Assembly (NCBI RefSeq): GCF_028330765.1
Contig: NZ_JAQMTY010000145.1
Coordinates: 1 to 64,000 of the forward strand
Direction: 5' to 3'
DNA: 64,000 nucleotides
Source: Spirulina subsalsa CS-330
GTDB taxonomy: Bacteria > Cyanobacteriota > Cyanobacteriia > Cyanobacteriales > Spirulinaceae
This document shows, in pieces, positions 26,304-35,866 of the stretch. The notes below the pieces were generated by a model. The model saw only the letters and a program-made list of their open reading frames with translations. It was not told the origin of the DNA and ran no database searches. Positions within the stretch are counted from its first letter, which is position 1. Each line of letters opens with the position of its first letter. The translations under genes were made by a program, and so were the position numbers.

Positions 26304-27060
26304 GTAAAAACCGCAACAGCGAACCAAAGCCTCCCAATAGGTTTAAGAGTTGAATTCCTAACCCGCTGCCGCCGCCGGAGCCTTGGCGTTTATTCACTTC
26401 CTCGATTAACCCTGTGGCGATCGCTTGGCCCCCTTCGTCCTCTTGGCGTTCAAATAAGGCGGCGGCGATTTGGGCATCTTGAATCGCACCGGCTTCATCG
26501 GTGAGGCGGAGACGGACGAGGGCGCGACCAAGATAGGCAGGGGCGAAGTCTTGTTTTAAATTCAGGGCTTGGTTATAGTTGGCGATCGCATCGACATAGT
26601 TACGTTGATTCGCTGCCACGATCCCCAAGGCGTAATACTGTTCCGCTGTCTCTAGGGTGCGCGGCAACCCGATCGCCCCTTCCGTCCAGGCCAAATCTAA
26701 CCGCGTTCCCCAAAGATTCGTATTCACCAAATAAGCCTGCCGCAAATCCGTTCCCGCCAAATTCGCCCCCAACAGGGTCGCCCCCAACAGATTCGCGCTG
26801 TGGAGTGATGCACCACTGAGATCCGCCCCGGTTAAGTCCGCTCCGGCTAAGTTCGCTTGGCTGAGGTTGGCAAACCGTAAATCTGCCCCCCGCAGATCCG
26901 CCCCTTCTAAATCCGCCAATACCAACCCAGCCCGACTCAGATCACATTGCACACAATCCCCCGTCGCCAGCAGTTGGCTGGTGTGGTTGAGGTTTTCCGC
27001 CAGCAGAGGAGCGGCGAACAGGGTGGAGATGAGGCCAGTGGCGATCAGGGTTTTCTGCAT
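26299..27060 (-). CDS. exported pentapeptide-repeat and TPR protein
   Basis: This 253-aa protein has a signal peptide ([21 protein letters not shown], cut after ALA/E region near 21) and a CVQC motif at about 36-39. About twelve pentapeptide repeats of A(D/N)LXX type follow (residues 40-120: [20 protein letters not shown] and on). Two TPR-like helices lie at about 140-205 ([31 protein letters not shown]), then a Gly-rich tail and a hydrophobic end. It is likely a periplasmic or thylakoid-lumen scaffold. The CxxC pair next to the repeats recurs in cyanobacterial pentapeptide proteins. The function is not known. Confidence 0.82.
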   Translation of the reverse strand: MQKTLIATGLISTLFAAPLLAENLNHTSQLLATGDCVQCDLSRAGLVLADLEGADLRGADLRFANLSQANLAGADLTGADLSGASLHSANLLGATLLGANLAGTDLRQAYLVNTNLWGTRLDLAWTEGAIGLPRTLETAEQYYALGIVAANQRNYVDAIANYNQALNLKQDFAPAYLGRALVRLRLTDEAGAIQDAQIAAALFERQEDEGGQAIATGLIEEVNKRQGSGGGSGLGIQLLNLLGGFGSLLRFLL

Positions 27061-27121
27061 GAGACCAAAAAGTGCAACGATGTTTCTATTCTACTGACTT
27101 GTTTTCAAAGACCTAGGGATC

Positions 27122-28015
27122 ATGGTTGACTCTGCTCCGTTTCGCTTTCCGCCGCCGCTCCAACCCGGCGATCGCCTCTGTGCGATCGCCCCCAGCGGCG
27201 CACTCAACGAAATCGCACGGCTGCAAGATGGTCTGGCCCTCTGGCAGGCGCGGGGTTATCGGGTGGATCTGGGGCCCCATTGGGATAGTCGCTATAGCTA
27301 TCTAGCAGGCGACGATGCCCAGCGCCGCGAGGCCCTGCGTCAGGCCTGGGAAAACCCGGACTATCAAGGCGTGCTCTGTATTCGGGGCGGCTACGGCAGC
27401 GCCAGACTGTTAGAAGAGTGGCAGTGGCCCAAGGGGCATAAGTGGCTGATCGGGTTTTCGGATATTACGGGGCTGTTGTGGAGTTTGGCGCGGCGTAGAT
27501 TGGGGGCGGTGCATGGGCCCGTGTTGACCTCTGTGGGAAAGGAGCCGGATTGGTCGGTGCAGCGGTTGATTGATTGTGTGGAAGGGCGGCCCTTGGGGCC
27601 GTTGCAGGGGGAGGGCTGGGGAAATGGGGTGGCGATCGGGACGTTATTGCCCGCGAATTTAGCCGTGGCGACAAATCTCCTGTTTACCCCGGTTCAACCG
27701 GATCTAGAGGGGGTGATTTTGGCCTGGGAGGATGTGACGGAAGCGCCCTATCGTTTGGATCGGATGATTACTCAGTGGCGGCTGAGCGGGGCGTTGCAGG
27801 GCGTGCGGGGGATTGCGTTGGGGCAGTTTACGGATTGTGCGGGCAATCCGGGGACTTGGCCGGTGCTGGAGATGTTGCGCGATCGCCTCGCCGATTTGAA
27901 CATCCCGATTGTTGCCAATCTGCCCTTTGGTCATGTATCCGGGAATGCGGCGTTACCCGTGGGCGTGCGCGTAGAATTGGACAGCGATCGCGGCTCGTTG
28001 ATCATTTTGGATTAG
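27122..28015 (+). CDS. ldcA: peptidase S66, LD-carboxypeptidase
   Basis: This 297-aa cytosolic serine carboxypeptidase removes the terminal D-Ala from murein tetrapeptides during peptidoglycan recycling. The nucleophile S113 sits in GFSDITGLLW. The catalytic Glu is in LAWEDVTEAPYRLDR and the His in FGHVSGN near residue 273. The N-terminal PPLQPGDRLCAIAPSG is typical. Length is normal. It diverges from the pentapeptide/TPR gene (61 bp) and converges with hpt. The ATG at 27122 has only a weak ribosome-binding site. Confidence 0.92.
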   Translation: MVDSAPFRFPPPLQPGDRLCAIAPSGALNEIARLQDGLALWQARGYRVDLGPHWDSRYSYLAGDDAQRREALRQAWENPDYQGVLCIRGGYGSARLLEEWQWPKGHKWLIGFSDITGLLWSLARRRLGAVHGPVLTSVGKEPDWSVQRLIDCVEGRPLGPLQGEGWGNGVAIGTLLPANLAVATNLLFTPVQPDLEGVILAWEDVTEAPYRLDRMITQWRLSGALQGVRGIALGQFTDCAGNPGTWPVLEMLRDRLADLNIPIVANLPFGHVSGNAALPVGVRVELDSDRGSLIILD

Positions 28016-28031
28016 ATTCCGCCTCCCACGG

Positions 28032-28085
28032 AAGATCAAAATGGATTCCCCTCGCCCTGCGGGAGAGGGGCGAGGGGTGAGGGCC
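28032..28085. repeat. hairpin related to MITE family 2
   Basis: GGATTCCCCTCGCCCT, then CGGGAGAGGGGCGAGGGGTG, repeats the GATCC-like and CCCTC/GAGGG parts of MITE family 2 without its terminal repeats. Placed between convergent ldcA and hpt, it may serve as a two-way terminator. Confidence 0.5.
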
Positions 28086-28095
28086 AGGCCGCGCT

Positions 28096-29022
28096 TCATA
28101 CCCACCAACAAGCCAGAGGAAAGAGCAGATATTCCAGGAAAAACAGCAGCCAAATGAATTGATAAAAGCGGGCGATTTCGGGCTTTTGGTCTAAATTAAC
28201 GCCGCGACTGCGCCAGAGCAGGGCAATGGCGAGGGCGGTATGAGTGGCGATCATCACCGCCCCATTGATTCCCGGTATTCCCAACAGACCCACCCCGATC
28301 ATCGCCCCATAGCAAGCGACAATTAACCCGCAGCAAATCCGAAACACCGCCCGTTTTCCTAGCAAAATCGTGACGGTTTGGATGCGATATTGGCGATCGC
28401 CGTCTAGATCCGGCACATCTTTAAATAGGGCGATCGCGATCGTAAACCAGAGGATAAACCCCGTCAGCACCCACACCGGCCCCGGAATGCCTCCCGTTTC
28501 ACCTTGAAAATAGCGATACAGCCCCACATTCACCACCACCCCCCGCACCGTGAGAATGCACAGGGCTGCCCAGAGGGAAAACCGTTTGAGGCGAATCGGC
28601 GGCAACGAGTAGGCTGTGCCGATCAGCAGACTGATCCCGACGGTGAACAGGAGCCAAGGATGGGTGAGGGCGAGGGCGATCGCCCCAATCCCCGCCGTGA
28701 TCACAATGCCGCGACCTTGGGCGGGGGAAAAGACACCAGAGGCGAGGGGTAACTGGGGTTTATTAATCCGGTCAATCTCGATGTCTTCGAGTTGGTTTAA
28801 GCCGACGATGTAAATATTCCCCCCCAGACAGGCCACCCAGGCGATCGCCATCGTTAACGGCGATACCGCTGCCGTCGGGGCTTGAGCCAGGGCGATCGCG
28901 GCTAGGGCCACCACACTTAAACTCGTGCCAATAATCGTATGGGGGCGGGAAAATTGCCACAGGGCTTTCGCGGTTTGCGGGAGGGGCGATCGCGACCACT
29001 GCTCAAAAAACTGGGGTGTCAT
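28096..29022 (-). CDS. hpt: homogentisate phytyltransferase
   Basis: This 308-aa UbiA-family membrane prenyltransferase has about nine transmembrane helices. It joins homogentisate to phytyl diphosphate in tocopherol (vitamin E) synthesis. The two Asp-rich prenyl-diphosphate motifs are NQLEDIEIDRINKPQLPLASG, quoted in part, and KDVPDLDGDRQYRI. FSRPHTIIGTSLS at the N-terminus is typical of the HPT/VTE2 group and separates it from chlorophyll synthase. The ATG at 29022 is the conserved start. Confidence 0.92.
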   Translation of the reverse strand: MTPQFFEQWSRSPLPQTAKALWQFSRPHTIIGTSLSVVALAAIALAQAPTAAVSPLTMAIAWVACLGGNIYIVGLNQLEDIEIDRINKPQLPLASGVFSPAQGRGIVITAGIGAIALALTHPWLLFTVGISLLIGTAYSLPPIRLKRFSLWAALCILTVRGVVVNVGLYRYFQGETGGIPGPVWVLTGFILWFTIAIALFKDVPDLDGDRQYRIQTVTILLGKRAVFRICCGLIVACYGAMIGVGLLGIPGINGAVMIATHTALAIALLWRSRGVNLDQKPEIARFYQFIWLLFFLEYLLFPLACWWV

Positions 29023-29099
29023 ACCGTTACATCAACTCACGTCTGCATTGTTCATCGTAACGAGACGCGCCGCCGGACATCGCAGGATGGCGCAAATCC

Positions 29100-29906
29100 C
29101 TAGGAGTTGTGCCGCTGATTTCCTTTAAACCGTAGATATTCCGCCCCGCAGGCCACCGCTCCCGATGCCAAAATCAGCAGCACACTGAGGGCATTAATAT
29201 CGGGTTTAACCCCGGTGCGAATCCGACTAAAAATCTCCATCGGCAGGGTCGTTGCTCCTGTTCCCGCTGTGAAGCTCGCGATCAAGAAATCATCCATGCT
29301 GAGGATAAACGAGAGCAGGCAACCCGCGAGAATAGCGGGGGCGAGTTCCGGTAACAGCACTTTAAAAAAGGCTTCCAGCGGGGTTGCACCCAGGTCTAAC
29401 GCGGCTTCTTCGAGGTGGGGGTCAAGGGTCGTTAAACGGGAGGAGACGACGATCGCCACGTAGGACAGGCAAAACACCACATGGGCCGCCACAATCGTCC
29501 AGAGGCTGAGTTGAATCCCCAACACCGCCAGAAAAATGAGGGTAGAGACAGCGATCGCAATATCCGGCACAATCAGCGGCAAATAGGCCACCCCCCGATA
29601 GAGCGACTTGCCCCAAAAGCGATACTTCGCCAAGCCCAGCGCCATCAGCGTCCCGAAAATGGCCGCGATCGCCACAGATGCGATCGCCACCGTCAGACTA
29701 TTCTCCAACGCCCGGACAATCCGCCCATCCTGAAACAGCTTCCGATACCAGCGCCAAGAAAACCCCGTCCAACCCGCACTATAGGCCGACTCATTGACGC
29801 TATAGACCGCCAAAACTGCGATCGGCAAATACATATAAAAAAACATCAACGCCGCAAACAGACCTTGCCACGACACCCGCCAAGGACGCGAATCAGAACG
29901 GCTCAT
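29100..29906 (-). CDS. potC: spermidine/putrescine-type ABC transporter permease (PotC-like)
   Basis: This 268-aa inner-membrane permease has six transmembrane helices. The EAA motif that contacts the ATPase is EEAALDLGATPLEAFFKVLLPELAPAI. The N-terminal segment FFYMYLPIAVLAVYSVNES and the MDDFLIASFTAG stretch identify the PotC branch of polyamine transporters. No potA, potB or potD is in the window. It begins 10 bp after the mrdA stop, so it is probably co-transcribed with that penicillin-binding protein gene. Substrate is inferred from family only. Confidence 0.88.
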   Translation of the reverse strand: MSRSDSRPWRVSWQGLFAALMFFYMYLPIAVLAVYSVNESAYSAGWTGFSWRWYRKLFQDGRIVRALENSLTVAIASVAIAAIFGTLMALGLAKYRFWGKSLYRGVAYLPLIVPDIAIAVSTLIFLAVLGIQLSLWTIVAAHVVFCLSYVAIVVSSRLTTLDPHLEEAALDLGATPLEAFFKVLLPELAPAILAGCLLSFILSMDDFLIASFTAGTGATTLPMEIFSRIRTGVKPDINALSVLLILASGAVACGAEYLRFKGNQRHNS

Positions 29907-29916
29907 AGTCCCTTGA

Positions 29917-31710
29917 TCACTTCCCCTTCGTTTGGAAATAGACTTCCATCACCTTCGCCACCATGGGCCCAGCCACTTTACCGCCCCCACCGCCGGAATG
30001 CTCCGCAAAGGCCACCACCACAATTTCCGGATTCTCATAGGGTGCAAACCCACCAAACCAAGCATGGGACTCACCCGGCGGCGCTTCCGCCGTACCACTT
30101 TTCCCCGCAGCAGAGGGAACCGTCGGAATATTCAAGGCATTCCCCGTCCCCGCTGTCACCACCGCCCGCAAACCTTCGCGCAGCACTTGCAGCGTCGTCG
30201 GCTTCAACTCCATAGACGTAGTCGGCTTCGGCGGCTGATCCGGATCTTGGAACAAATGCGGCGTGACCCGATAGCCCCCATTCGCCGGTACCGCAAACAT
30301 CACCGCCACTTGCAGCGGTGTCGCCTGGGTGAACCCTTGACCAATAGACATATTCACCGTATCCCCGGCCGTCCATTCCCAATCAAACTGTTCCCGCTTC
30401 CAGGCATCATCGGCAATCAGCCCCGCCGTTTCCGATTTCAATTCAATCCCCGTCGGTTTACCAAACCCATAACGACGCGCCCAATCAATTAACACCGGCC
30501 CGCCCACACCACGACCAATCTGACCATGGAACGTATTACTACTCCAGGCCATCGCCCGCACATAGCCCATGGGGCCAAATCCAGCCCGGTTCCATTCCCC
30601 GAACGCCGTTCCCCCGACCCGGAGATAGGCAAACGTTGGCAACACCGTATCCGGCGGATATTTCCCCGACTCCATCCCCGCCGTAGCCGTCACCACCTTA
30701 AACGTCGAAGCCGGTGGGAAACCGCGCAACGTCCGATTCACAAAGGGATTCCCCTCGCCTTGGAGTTCGGCCCATTGTTCTTCTGTGATCCGCCCGGAGA
30801 AAATATTAGGGTCAAAGGTCGGATAGCTAGCCATGGCAAGCACAGCACCATCTTTCGGGTTGATAGCAACGATCGCACCCTTGCGCTTACCCAGCGCCGC
30901 CTCCGCCGCCCTTTGCAAATCAAGGTCAAGGGTGAGTTGAACATCACGGCCTGCTTTCGCCGGTTTTTGTCCCAAAATTTGAACGGCCTGCCCCGATCCA
31001 TCTACTTCCACCTGTTGGCCGCCCCATTCCCCCCGTAGTTCATCTTCGAGGGCTTCTTCAACGCCCATTTGCCCCACAATATCCCCTAACCGATAGCCAC
31101 GGGGCGCTCGTTCCTTCAGTTCTTCGGCATTGAGTTCGCCAGTATAGCCCAGGACGTGGGAGGCTAACTTTTGATTGGGATAGTCCCGCACATGCTCAAT
31201 ATCCACATCAACCCCTTGCAGATCACCGCTGTATTCTTGAATCGCTGTGATTTGCTCAGGGGTCAGGTCTCGACCGACCCGAATTCGGGTGGGAGAGTTG
31301 TAGCCCGCCGCTTCAACGGGATCACGAATTTCAGCTTCCGGGAGGTTTAAGATTTGGGACAACCGCTGCACCGTGAGATCCCAGGTTTCGTATTTTTGGG
31401 CCAGCGGCCAGATGTAGGCCGAATGGGTAAGGCGACTACTGGCTAAAATTCGGCCTTTGCGATCAAAAATTGTGCCGCGCACGGGTTGACGGGGCACAAC
31501 GCGAATGCGGTTATTTTCGGCGAGTTCTTTGTTGCGTTCGCCTTCTACCAGTTGGAGGTATGCCAGTCGCGAACCAATACCGCCGAGCAACGTCAGGCTG
31601 ATCAGGAGCATGATGAAAACCGATTGGTAGCTCAGACCGACGGTTCTGGGGGTCTGTTTTCGTCCAACTTTAGACGTGGGTTGTAGCGCAGTGGGATGAA
31701 TGGCTCGCAT
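29917..31710 (-). CDS. mrdA: penicillin-binding protein 2 (elongasome transpeptidase)
   Basis: This 597-aa class B PBP crosslinks peptidoglycan during cell elongation with RodA and MreB. A cytosolic tail is followed by one transmembrane helix (about 28-52, QSVFIMLLISLTLLGGIG), the pedestal domain (about 70-250) and the transpeptidase domain. The active-site Ser is in PPASTFKVV, with SSNTFHG and KSGTAEAPPGESHAWF as the second and third motifs. Length is normal. The ATG at 31710 is conserved. potC follows 10 bp downstream, an unusual partner; rodA is not here. Confidence 0.94.
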   Translation of the reverse strand: MRAIHPTALQPTSKVGRKQTPRTVGLSYQSVFIMLLISLTLLGGIGSRLAYLQLVEGERNKELAENNRIRVVPRQPVRGTIFDRKGRILASSRLTHSAYIWPLAQKYETWDLTVQRLSQILNLPEAEIRDPVEAAGYNSPTRIRVGRDLTPEQITAIQEYSGDLQGVDVDIEHVRDYPNQKLASHVLGYTGELNAEELKERAPRGYRLGDIVGQMGVEEALEDELRGEWGGQQVEVDGSGQAVQILGQKPAKAGRDVQLTLDLDLQRAAEAALGKRKGAIVAINPKDGAVLAMASYPTFDPNIFSGRITEEQWAELQGEGNPFVNRTLRGFPPASTFKVVTATAGMESGKYPPDTVLPTFAYLRVGGTAFGEWNRAGFGPMGYVRAMAWSSNTFHGQIGRGVGGPVLIDWARRYGFGKPTGIELKSETAGLIADDAWKREQFDWEWTAGDTVNMSIGQGFTQATPLQVAVMFAVPANGGYRVTPHLFQDPDQPPKPTTSMELKPTTLQVLREGLRAVVTAGTGNALNIPTVPSAAGKSGTAEAPPGESHAWFGGFAPYENPEIVVVAFAEHSGGGGGKVAGPMVAKVMEVYFQTKGK

Positions 31711-32017
31711 TATTTAGATTAACCGTTCAAGGGATGGATAGCGGAGAACCAATACTAAAGAGGTATTGGAAATTCGTCGCCTAGAATGACACCCCGCAGA
31801 TTGACCTGCCTGTGGTATAGGTTTGGGCCTAAACTGGCTTAGCTTTCGCATGATCTCGCCATGAATTGAACCTATATTAACCTCTGATTGAGTAATTTGT
31901 AGCATGGCTTGGGGTGAGATTAGTCAGAGGATGACGGCAATCGGCCGATTGCCAGGACAGGGGAGGGGGACTCATTCTGTCGGAGGTTTGATCACTCTAC
32001 GATCGCTATTACGATCA
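31711..32017. other. mrdA upstream region with two palindromes
   Basis: No supported gene. CCAATAC/GTATTGG form a hairpin at 31749-31769. A perfect 18-bp palindrome GGCAATCGGCCGATTGCC occupies 31936-31953. The region probably carries the mrdA promoter. A 63-codon minus-strand frame here has random composition. Confidence 0.45.
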
Positions 32018-32215
32018 CTATATTTTGCCATCAGCATAAATTTGGCTCGTGATGACAATGTACGGCATCCATTGGGGATAACTCTGCGCTAGGGCGTTAA
32101 TCGTTCCTAGGGTTGGGGTTTCCCGCTGTTCTTGCCCAAGGCTCAGGGTTACCGAGGGAGACCGCTCACGGGTCTCGATGGGGCCAAGGTTCAGCGGGTT
32201 AGTATCCAGTGCCAC
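32018..32215 (-). CDS. possible small protein downstream of the M50 protease
   Basis: A 65-codon frame opens with GTG 3 bp after the stop of the M50 protease gene. It contains TLGTINALAQSYPQWMPYIV, which has plausible protein composition, but no recognised family and no clear Shine-Dalgarno. The tight spacing suggests translational coupling. It could equally be chance, since no homolog can be checked here. Confidence 0.28.
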   Translation of the reverse strand: MALDTNPLNLGPIETRERSPSVTLSLGQEQRETPTLGTINALAQSYPQWMPYIVITSQIYADGKI

Positions 32216-32218
32216 GGT

Positions 32219-33391
32219 TTACCCTTCAGCTTCGGTGGATGCGAGGGGTTGTTCGGGGGGGAGGGTGGGCGCATCGTCGCTTTTGTCTTTGGACAGAAGG
32301 TTAATGATGGATGCTTTTTCTAGGAGTCCGAGGACGCTATTTTGCTCATCAACGACGACAAAGGTGGTGTTAGGTTGTTTTTCCAGTTGTTTAACGACGG
32401 TTAGGAGGGATTGCTGGGCAGGAATGGTGAGGGGTAAGGTTTCGGTGTTGAGGAGGGTGTACAGGGATGTTTCCGTCCATTGGGAGGTGGGGATGGTTTT
32501 GAGGCTTTCGGGGTTAAGGGTTCCGAGTAGTTTGCCGTCGGCATTGGTCAGGATGAATTGTGAGTGTTGGGGTTGACCGATGATGTAGTTGTTGACGAAT
32601 TCCCGAACGTTCATGCTCACTGGGGCGACGGGGCTGTGGGGGGCGATCGCATCCTGAGCCGTGAGGTGGTCTAACTTATCCTGTACCTGGGCCGATTGGG
32701 CGGACATCCCGGCGTTTTGCAGTAAGAATAAGCCGATGAAGGTCGTCCACAAGCTCCCGATCGGGCTAATGCCGAGGACGGCGAGAATCCCGATCACCAC
32801 GGCTAACCAACCAAACACTTGACCCACACGACTGGCATAGAGCAGGCCTTTGTTGGGGTTGCCGGTGATTTTCCAAATGATCGCCCGGAGGATATTCCCC
32901 CCGTCCAAGGGCAAGCCAGGGATGAGGTTAAACAGGGCTAGGACTAGATTAATGGGGGCGAGGAACGACAGGACAGCCAGCACCGGCAGGGGAAGGCCAA
33001 TGTTCGCGCTACCAATGCCGGCAAAGAGAATAAACAGGGCAATACTGACTAGGGGGCCAGCGATCGCGATCGCCAAGGATTGCCAAGGCTTTTCCGCATC
33101 TTTTTCGAGGAGAGCTAACCCACCAAAAATAAAGAGGGTAATCGACTTCACCGTAATCCCTTGGGACATGGCCACCAGACTATGACCCAGTTCGTGGGCC
33201 AAGACGGAGGCAAACAGGAGCAGCACCGTCACCAGCCCCAAGAGCAGCGAGGCAAAGCCATTAAATTGCGGCAGAGAAAGGGCAAACTCTTGCCCAAACC
33301 AAAAGGTTCCCAAGGCTAAAATCAAAAACCAAGAGGGGTTAATAAAAAAGGGAATGCCAAATAACTGACCAACGCGAATATTGCCGTTCAT
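32219..33391 (-). CDS. M50 site-2-protease-type membrane metalloprotease with CBS pair
   Basis: This 390-aa intramembrane zinc protease has about six transmembrane helices. The zinc-binding HELGHS is in helix 2, with the third ligand in NLIPGLPLDGG. The C-terminal half (about 235-375) has two CBS-like segments (VREFVNNYIIGQPQHSQFIL, NTTFVVVDEQNSVLGLLEK), which sense nucleotides in this subfamily. Related cyanobacterial S2P proteins cleave membrane-bound regulators; this target is unknown. The ATG at 33391 begins the conserved MNGNIRVGQLFGIP. Confidence 0.9.
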   Translation of the reverse strand: MNGNIRVGQLFGIPFFINPSWFLILALGTFWFGQEFALSLPQFNGFASLLLGLVTVLLLFASVLAHELGHSLVAMSQGITVKSITLFIFGGLALLEKDAEKPWQSLAIAIAGPLVSIALFILFAGIGSANIGLPLPVLAVLSFLAPINLVLALFNLIPGLPLDGGNILRAIIWKITGNPNKGLLYASRVGQVFGWLAVVIGILAVLGISPIGSLWTTFIGLFLLQNAGMSAQSAQVQDKLDHLTAQDAIAPHSPVAPVSMNVREFVNNYIIGQPQHSQFILTNADGKLLGTLNPESLKTIPTSQWTETSLYTLLNTETLPLTIPAQQSLLTVVKQLEKQPNTTFVVVDEQNSVLGLLEKASIINLLSKDKSDDAPTLPPEQPLASTEAEG

Positions 33392-33513
33392 GAATGTTCC
33401 TCGTATCCTCGGACAACTGCTACAAGAATTGCAGCGCCCCCCTATTGTATCGAGGGCCGGTCAGGGGGAATTGACCCCAAAGGTGAGGTTTTCCGACTTG
33501 TTTACCCAAAAAT

Positions 33514-33566
33514 GGAAAATCTTCCGGTGTTGAACCGGGTGGAACGGAACCAACATCCGGAAGATT
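33514..33566 (-). terminator. argG terminator
   Basis: AATCTTCCGG plus TGTTG on one arm (33518-33532) pair with CAACA and CCGGAAGATT on the other (33551-33566). Read on the minus strand, the hairpin ends in TTTT, 30 bp after the argG stop. Confidence 0.65.
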
Positions 33567-33596
33567 GATGCCTACGTTTTGAGGGGCGAAAATTCC

Positions 33597-34796
33597 CTAG
33601 CGGGTCTTTTCAGCCCAAACGCGAGTCGGCAGGCCCCAGATGTAAATAAACCCTTCGGCAGCCTTGTGATCGAATTGATCATCGGCGGTGTAGGTGGCTA
33701 GATCCGGCGAGTAGATCGAGAGGTCGGAACGACGACCCACAATGCTGGCACTGCCCTTGAACAGCTTGACCCGCACCACCCCAGACACTCGCTCCTGGGT
33801 TTGTTTGACAAAGGCATCAAGGGCTGTTTTTAAGGGGCTGTACCACAGACCTTGATAGACCAAGTTGGTGTAGGTCTGTTCGATGGTTTGCTTGTATTGG
33901 GTGACATCTGCCGTCAGGGTCAGGCTTTCGAGGTCGCGGTGAGCTTGGATCAACACCAACAGGGCGGGTGCTTCATAGATTTCCCGTGATTTGATCCCGA
34001 CGACTCGGTTTTCGACCATGTCAATCCGGCCGATGCCGTGGCCCCCGACGCGATCATTCAGTTCGGTGATCAGTGCGATCGGGCCGAGGGCGCGACCGTC
34101 GAGACTAACGGGAATGCCTTGCTCAAAGCCAATTTCTACATAGTCCGGCTCGTTGGGGGTATCTGCGATCGCTTGGGTCATCGCAAAAATTTCTTCCGGG
34201 GGTTCCACCATCGGATCTTCGAGGGGGCCCGCTTCGATGCTGCGCCCGAGGAGGTTGCGATCGATGCTGAAGGGCGAGGATTTTTTCACCGGGGAGGGAA
34301 TACCGAACTTTTCCCCGTAGGCGATCGTTTCTTCCCGGCTCATGCCCCATTCCCGGGCCGGAGCGAGCACCTTCAAGGACGGATTCAGCGCCGCAATCCC
34401 CACATCAAACCGGACTTGATCATTGCCTTTCCCAGTACAGCCGTGGGCCACCGCATCCGCGCCATATTTTTCCGCCGCTTCCACCAGCATTTTGGCGATC
34501 ATGGGCCGAGCTAAGGCCGTGGAGAGCGGGTAGCGACTTTCATAGAGAGCATTAGCTTGAATTGACGGAAAGGCGTAGTCCGTCACAAATCGTTCTTTGC
34601 CATCAATGACGAGCGACTCCGACGCACCAGAGTCCAACGCCTTTTTTTGAATGGGGCCAAGTTCATCGCCTTGACCGAGATCAGCAGCGAGGGTGATCAC
34701 CTCTTTTACGCCCCATTCTTCTTTCAGATATGGAATACAAACAGAGGTATCTACACCTCCAGAGTAGGCAAGGATAACTTTATCTGCGCGACCCAT
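33597..34796 (-). CDS. argG: argininosuccinate synthase
   Basis: This 399-aa cytosolic enzyme condenses citrulline and aspartate with ATP in arginine synthesis. The N-type ATP pyrophosphatase motif is [15 protein letters not shown] (9-23). Further signatures are [30 protein letters not shown] and [10 protein letters not shown]. Length is full. The ATG at 34796 opens [14 protein letters not shown] as in other cyanobacteria. It has its own terminator. aroK lies upstream in the same direction, 82 bp away. Confidence 0.96.
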   Translation of the reverse strand: MGRADKVILAYSGGVDTSVCIPYLKEEWGVKEVITLAADLGQGDELGPIQKKALDSGASESLVIDGKERFVTDYAFPSIQANALYESRYPLSTALARPMIAKMLVEAAEKYGADAVAHGCTGKGNDQVRFDVGIAALNPSLKVLAPAREWGMSREETIAYGEKFGIPSPVKKSSPFSIDRNLLGRSIEAGPLEDPMVEPPEEIFAMTQAIADTPNEPDYVEIGFEQGIPVSLDGRALGPIALITELNDRVGGHGIGRIDMVENRVVGIKSREIYEAPALLVLIQAHRDLESLTLTADVTQYKQTIEQTYTNLVYQGLWYSPLKTALDAFVKQTQERVSGVVRVKLFKGSASIVGRRSDLSIYSPDLATYTADDQFDHKAAEGFIYIWGLPTRVWAEKTR

Positions 34797-34878
34797 GATT
34801 TTTCCCCCACGAGGATTTTGACCGAGGAGTCATTTTACGCAAGGCATCCGGGAAAGTCAAAGTGATGTCAAGATTCTC

Positions 34879-35445
34879 TCACTCTTGGACTGGAGTGGGG
34901 GGTGGTTTGATCACCGTGGGAATGGCGGCGAGGATGGCTGAGGCGATCGCCTCTGGCGAATCCTCCGGTTGGGGTTGAATATGCAGATCCGCTTGGGCGT
35001 AGCGATCGCACCGCGCCGCGTGCAACGTTGTCAACTGCGACAGCCGATCCTGCCCCCCCAACAGCGGACGACTCGTATCCTGGCTCTGCTCTAAACGGGC
35101 TGCAATCACCTCTAGCGGCGGATCAAGCCAGATCACCAACCCCTCCCGCAGATAGCCCCAGTTTTTCGAGGCCAGCACCGCCCCCCCACCCGTCGCAATC
35201 ACACTTTGGTTATAGGCACAGACCTGCTCCAAAACCTGGGTTTCCAGCCTGCGGAAATACCCTTCCCCCGCCGTCGCAAACAGGTCAGAAATCGTCTGAT
35301 TCGTCACCTGCTCAATCAAAACATCCGTATCGAAAAAACGGTAATTAATCTGACGAGACAACAGTCGGCCCACCGTGCTTTTGCCGCTTCCCATCATGCC
35401 AACGAGAAAGAGACTGAGTCGTTTTAACATTAAGTTCTGCGTCAT
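34879..35445 (-). CDS. aroK: shikimate kinase
   Basis: This 188-aa P-loop kinase phosphorylates shikimate in the chorismate pathway. Walker A is GMMGSGKSTVG. The shikimate-binding region is FFDTDVLIEQ and the conserved GGG is in VIATGGGAVL; the lid has SRPLLG. Several in-frame starts exist; 35445 (MTQNLMLKR) or 35430 (MLKR) keep the normal N-terminal length. The 35514 start adds 23 odd residues. The tail is proline-rich. Confidence 0.92.
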   Translation of the reverse strand: MTQNLMLKRLSLFLVGMMGSGKSTVGRLLSRQINYRFFDTDVLIEQVTNQTISDLFATAGEGYFRRLETQVLEQVCAYNQSVIATGGGAVLASKNWGYLREGLVIWLDPPLEVIAARLEQSQDTSRPLLGGQDRLSQLTTLHAARCDRYAQADLHIQPQPEDSPEAIASAILAAIPTVIKPPPTPVQE

Positions 35446-35653
35446 TTTATGAATGCAATTGAGGACAAAAGGAGGCTGAATTAAAAGATGTATCGGCATT
35501 GATACAAACCCCACAGGGAATAGCTAAATCCGTTAGGGTGAGGAAGAGAGTTAGAGAATCTAAAGAAAAGATTAAAGAATGTAACCATTCTGACCGCTAG
35601 CTCCGGAATGCCTATGGCATAATACCCCTATTGCACTCAAATGGTAGGTCCAT

Positions 35654-35866
35654 ATGACTCCTGCAATGCTTCGACAGCTCTGGTCTTTGGTTGAAAATGC
35701 TCAATCCACGACCATCCTAAATCAGGACGATTCGAGTCTTGTTCAATGGCTTTTAGCCCGCCTCAGTGAACAATGTTCCCTAGCCGCTGAAGACGTTGAA
35801 CTCGTGAGCCATTATATTCGGTCTCGCACCCCACTCATTCGAGAAATTGCAGCAGCCCAGGGCTAA
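35654..35866 (+). CDS. small cyanobacterial conserved protein
   Basis: This 70-aa, probably all-helical protein (LRQLWSLVENAQSTTIL, LVQWLLARLSEQ, HYIRSRTPLIREIA) has no named domain. From memory, similar short proteins occur across cyanobacteria, but no function is known. The ATG at 35654 is preceded by GGTAGGT. It is monocistronic, in a gap between divergent aroK and the amino-acid transporter genes. Confidence 0.65.
   Translation: MTPAMLRQLWSLVENAQSTTILNQDDSSLVQWLLARLSEQCSLAAEDVELVSHYIRSRTPLIREIAAAQG

Noticed and set aside
29481..30215. 244-codon plus-strand frame opposite potC and mrdA
   Set aside because: It is rich in Arg, His and Pro, has no motif, and lies antisense to two well-supported genes. 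It is a shadow frame.
31714..31905. 63-codon minus-strand frame upstream of mrdA
   Set aside because: There are no conserved features, and it crosses a hairpin; it is more likely mrdA promoter DNA.
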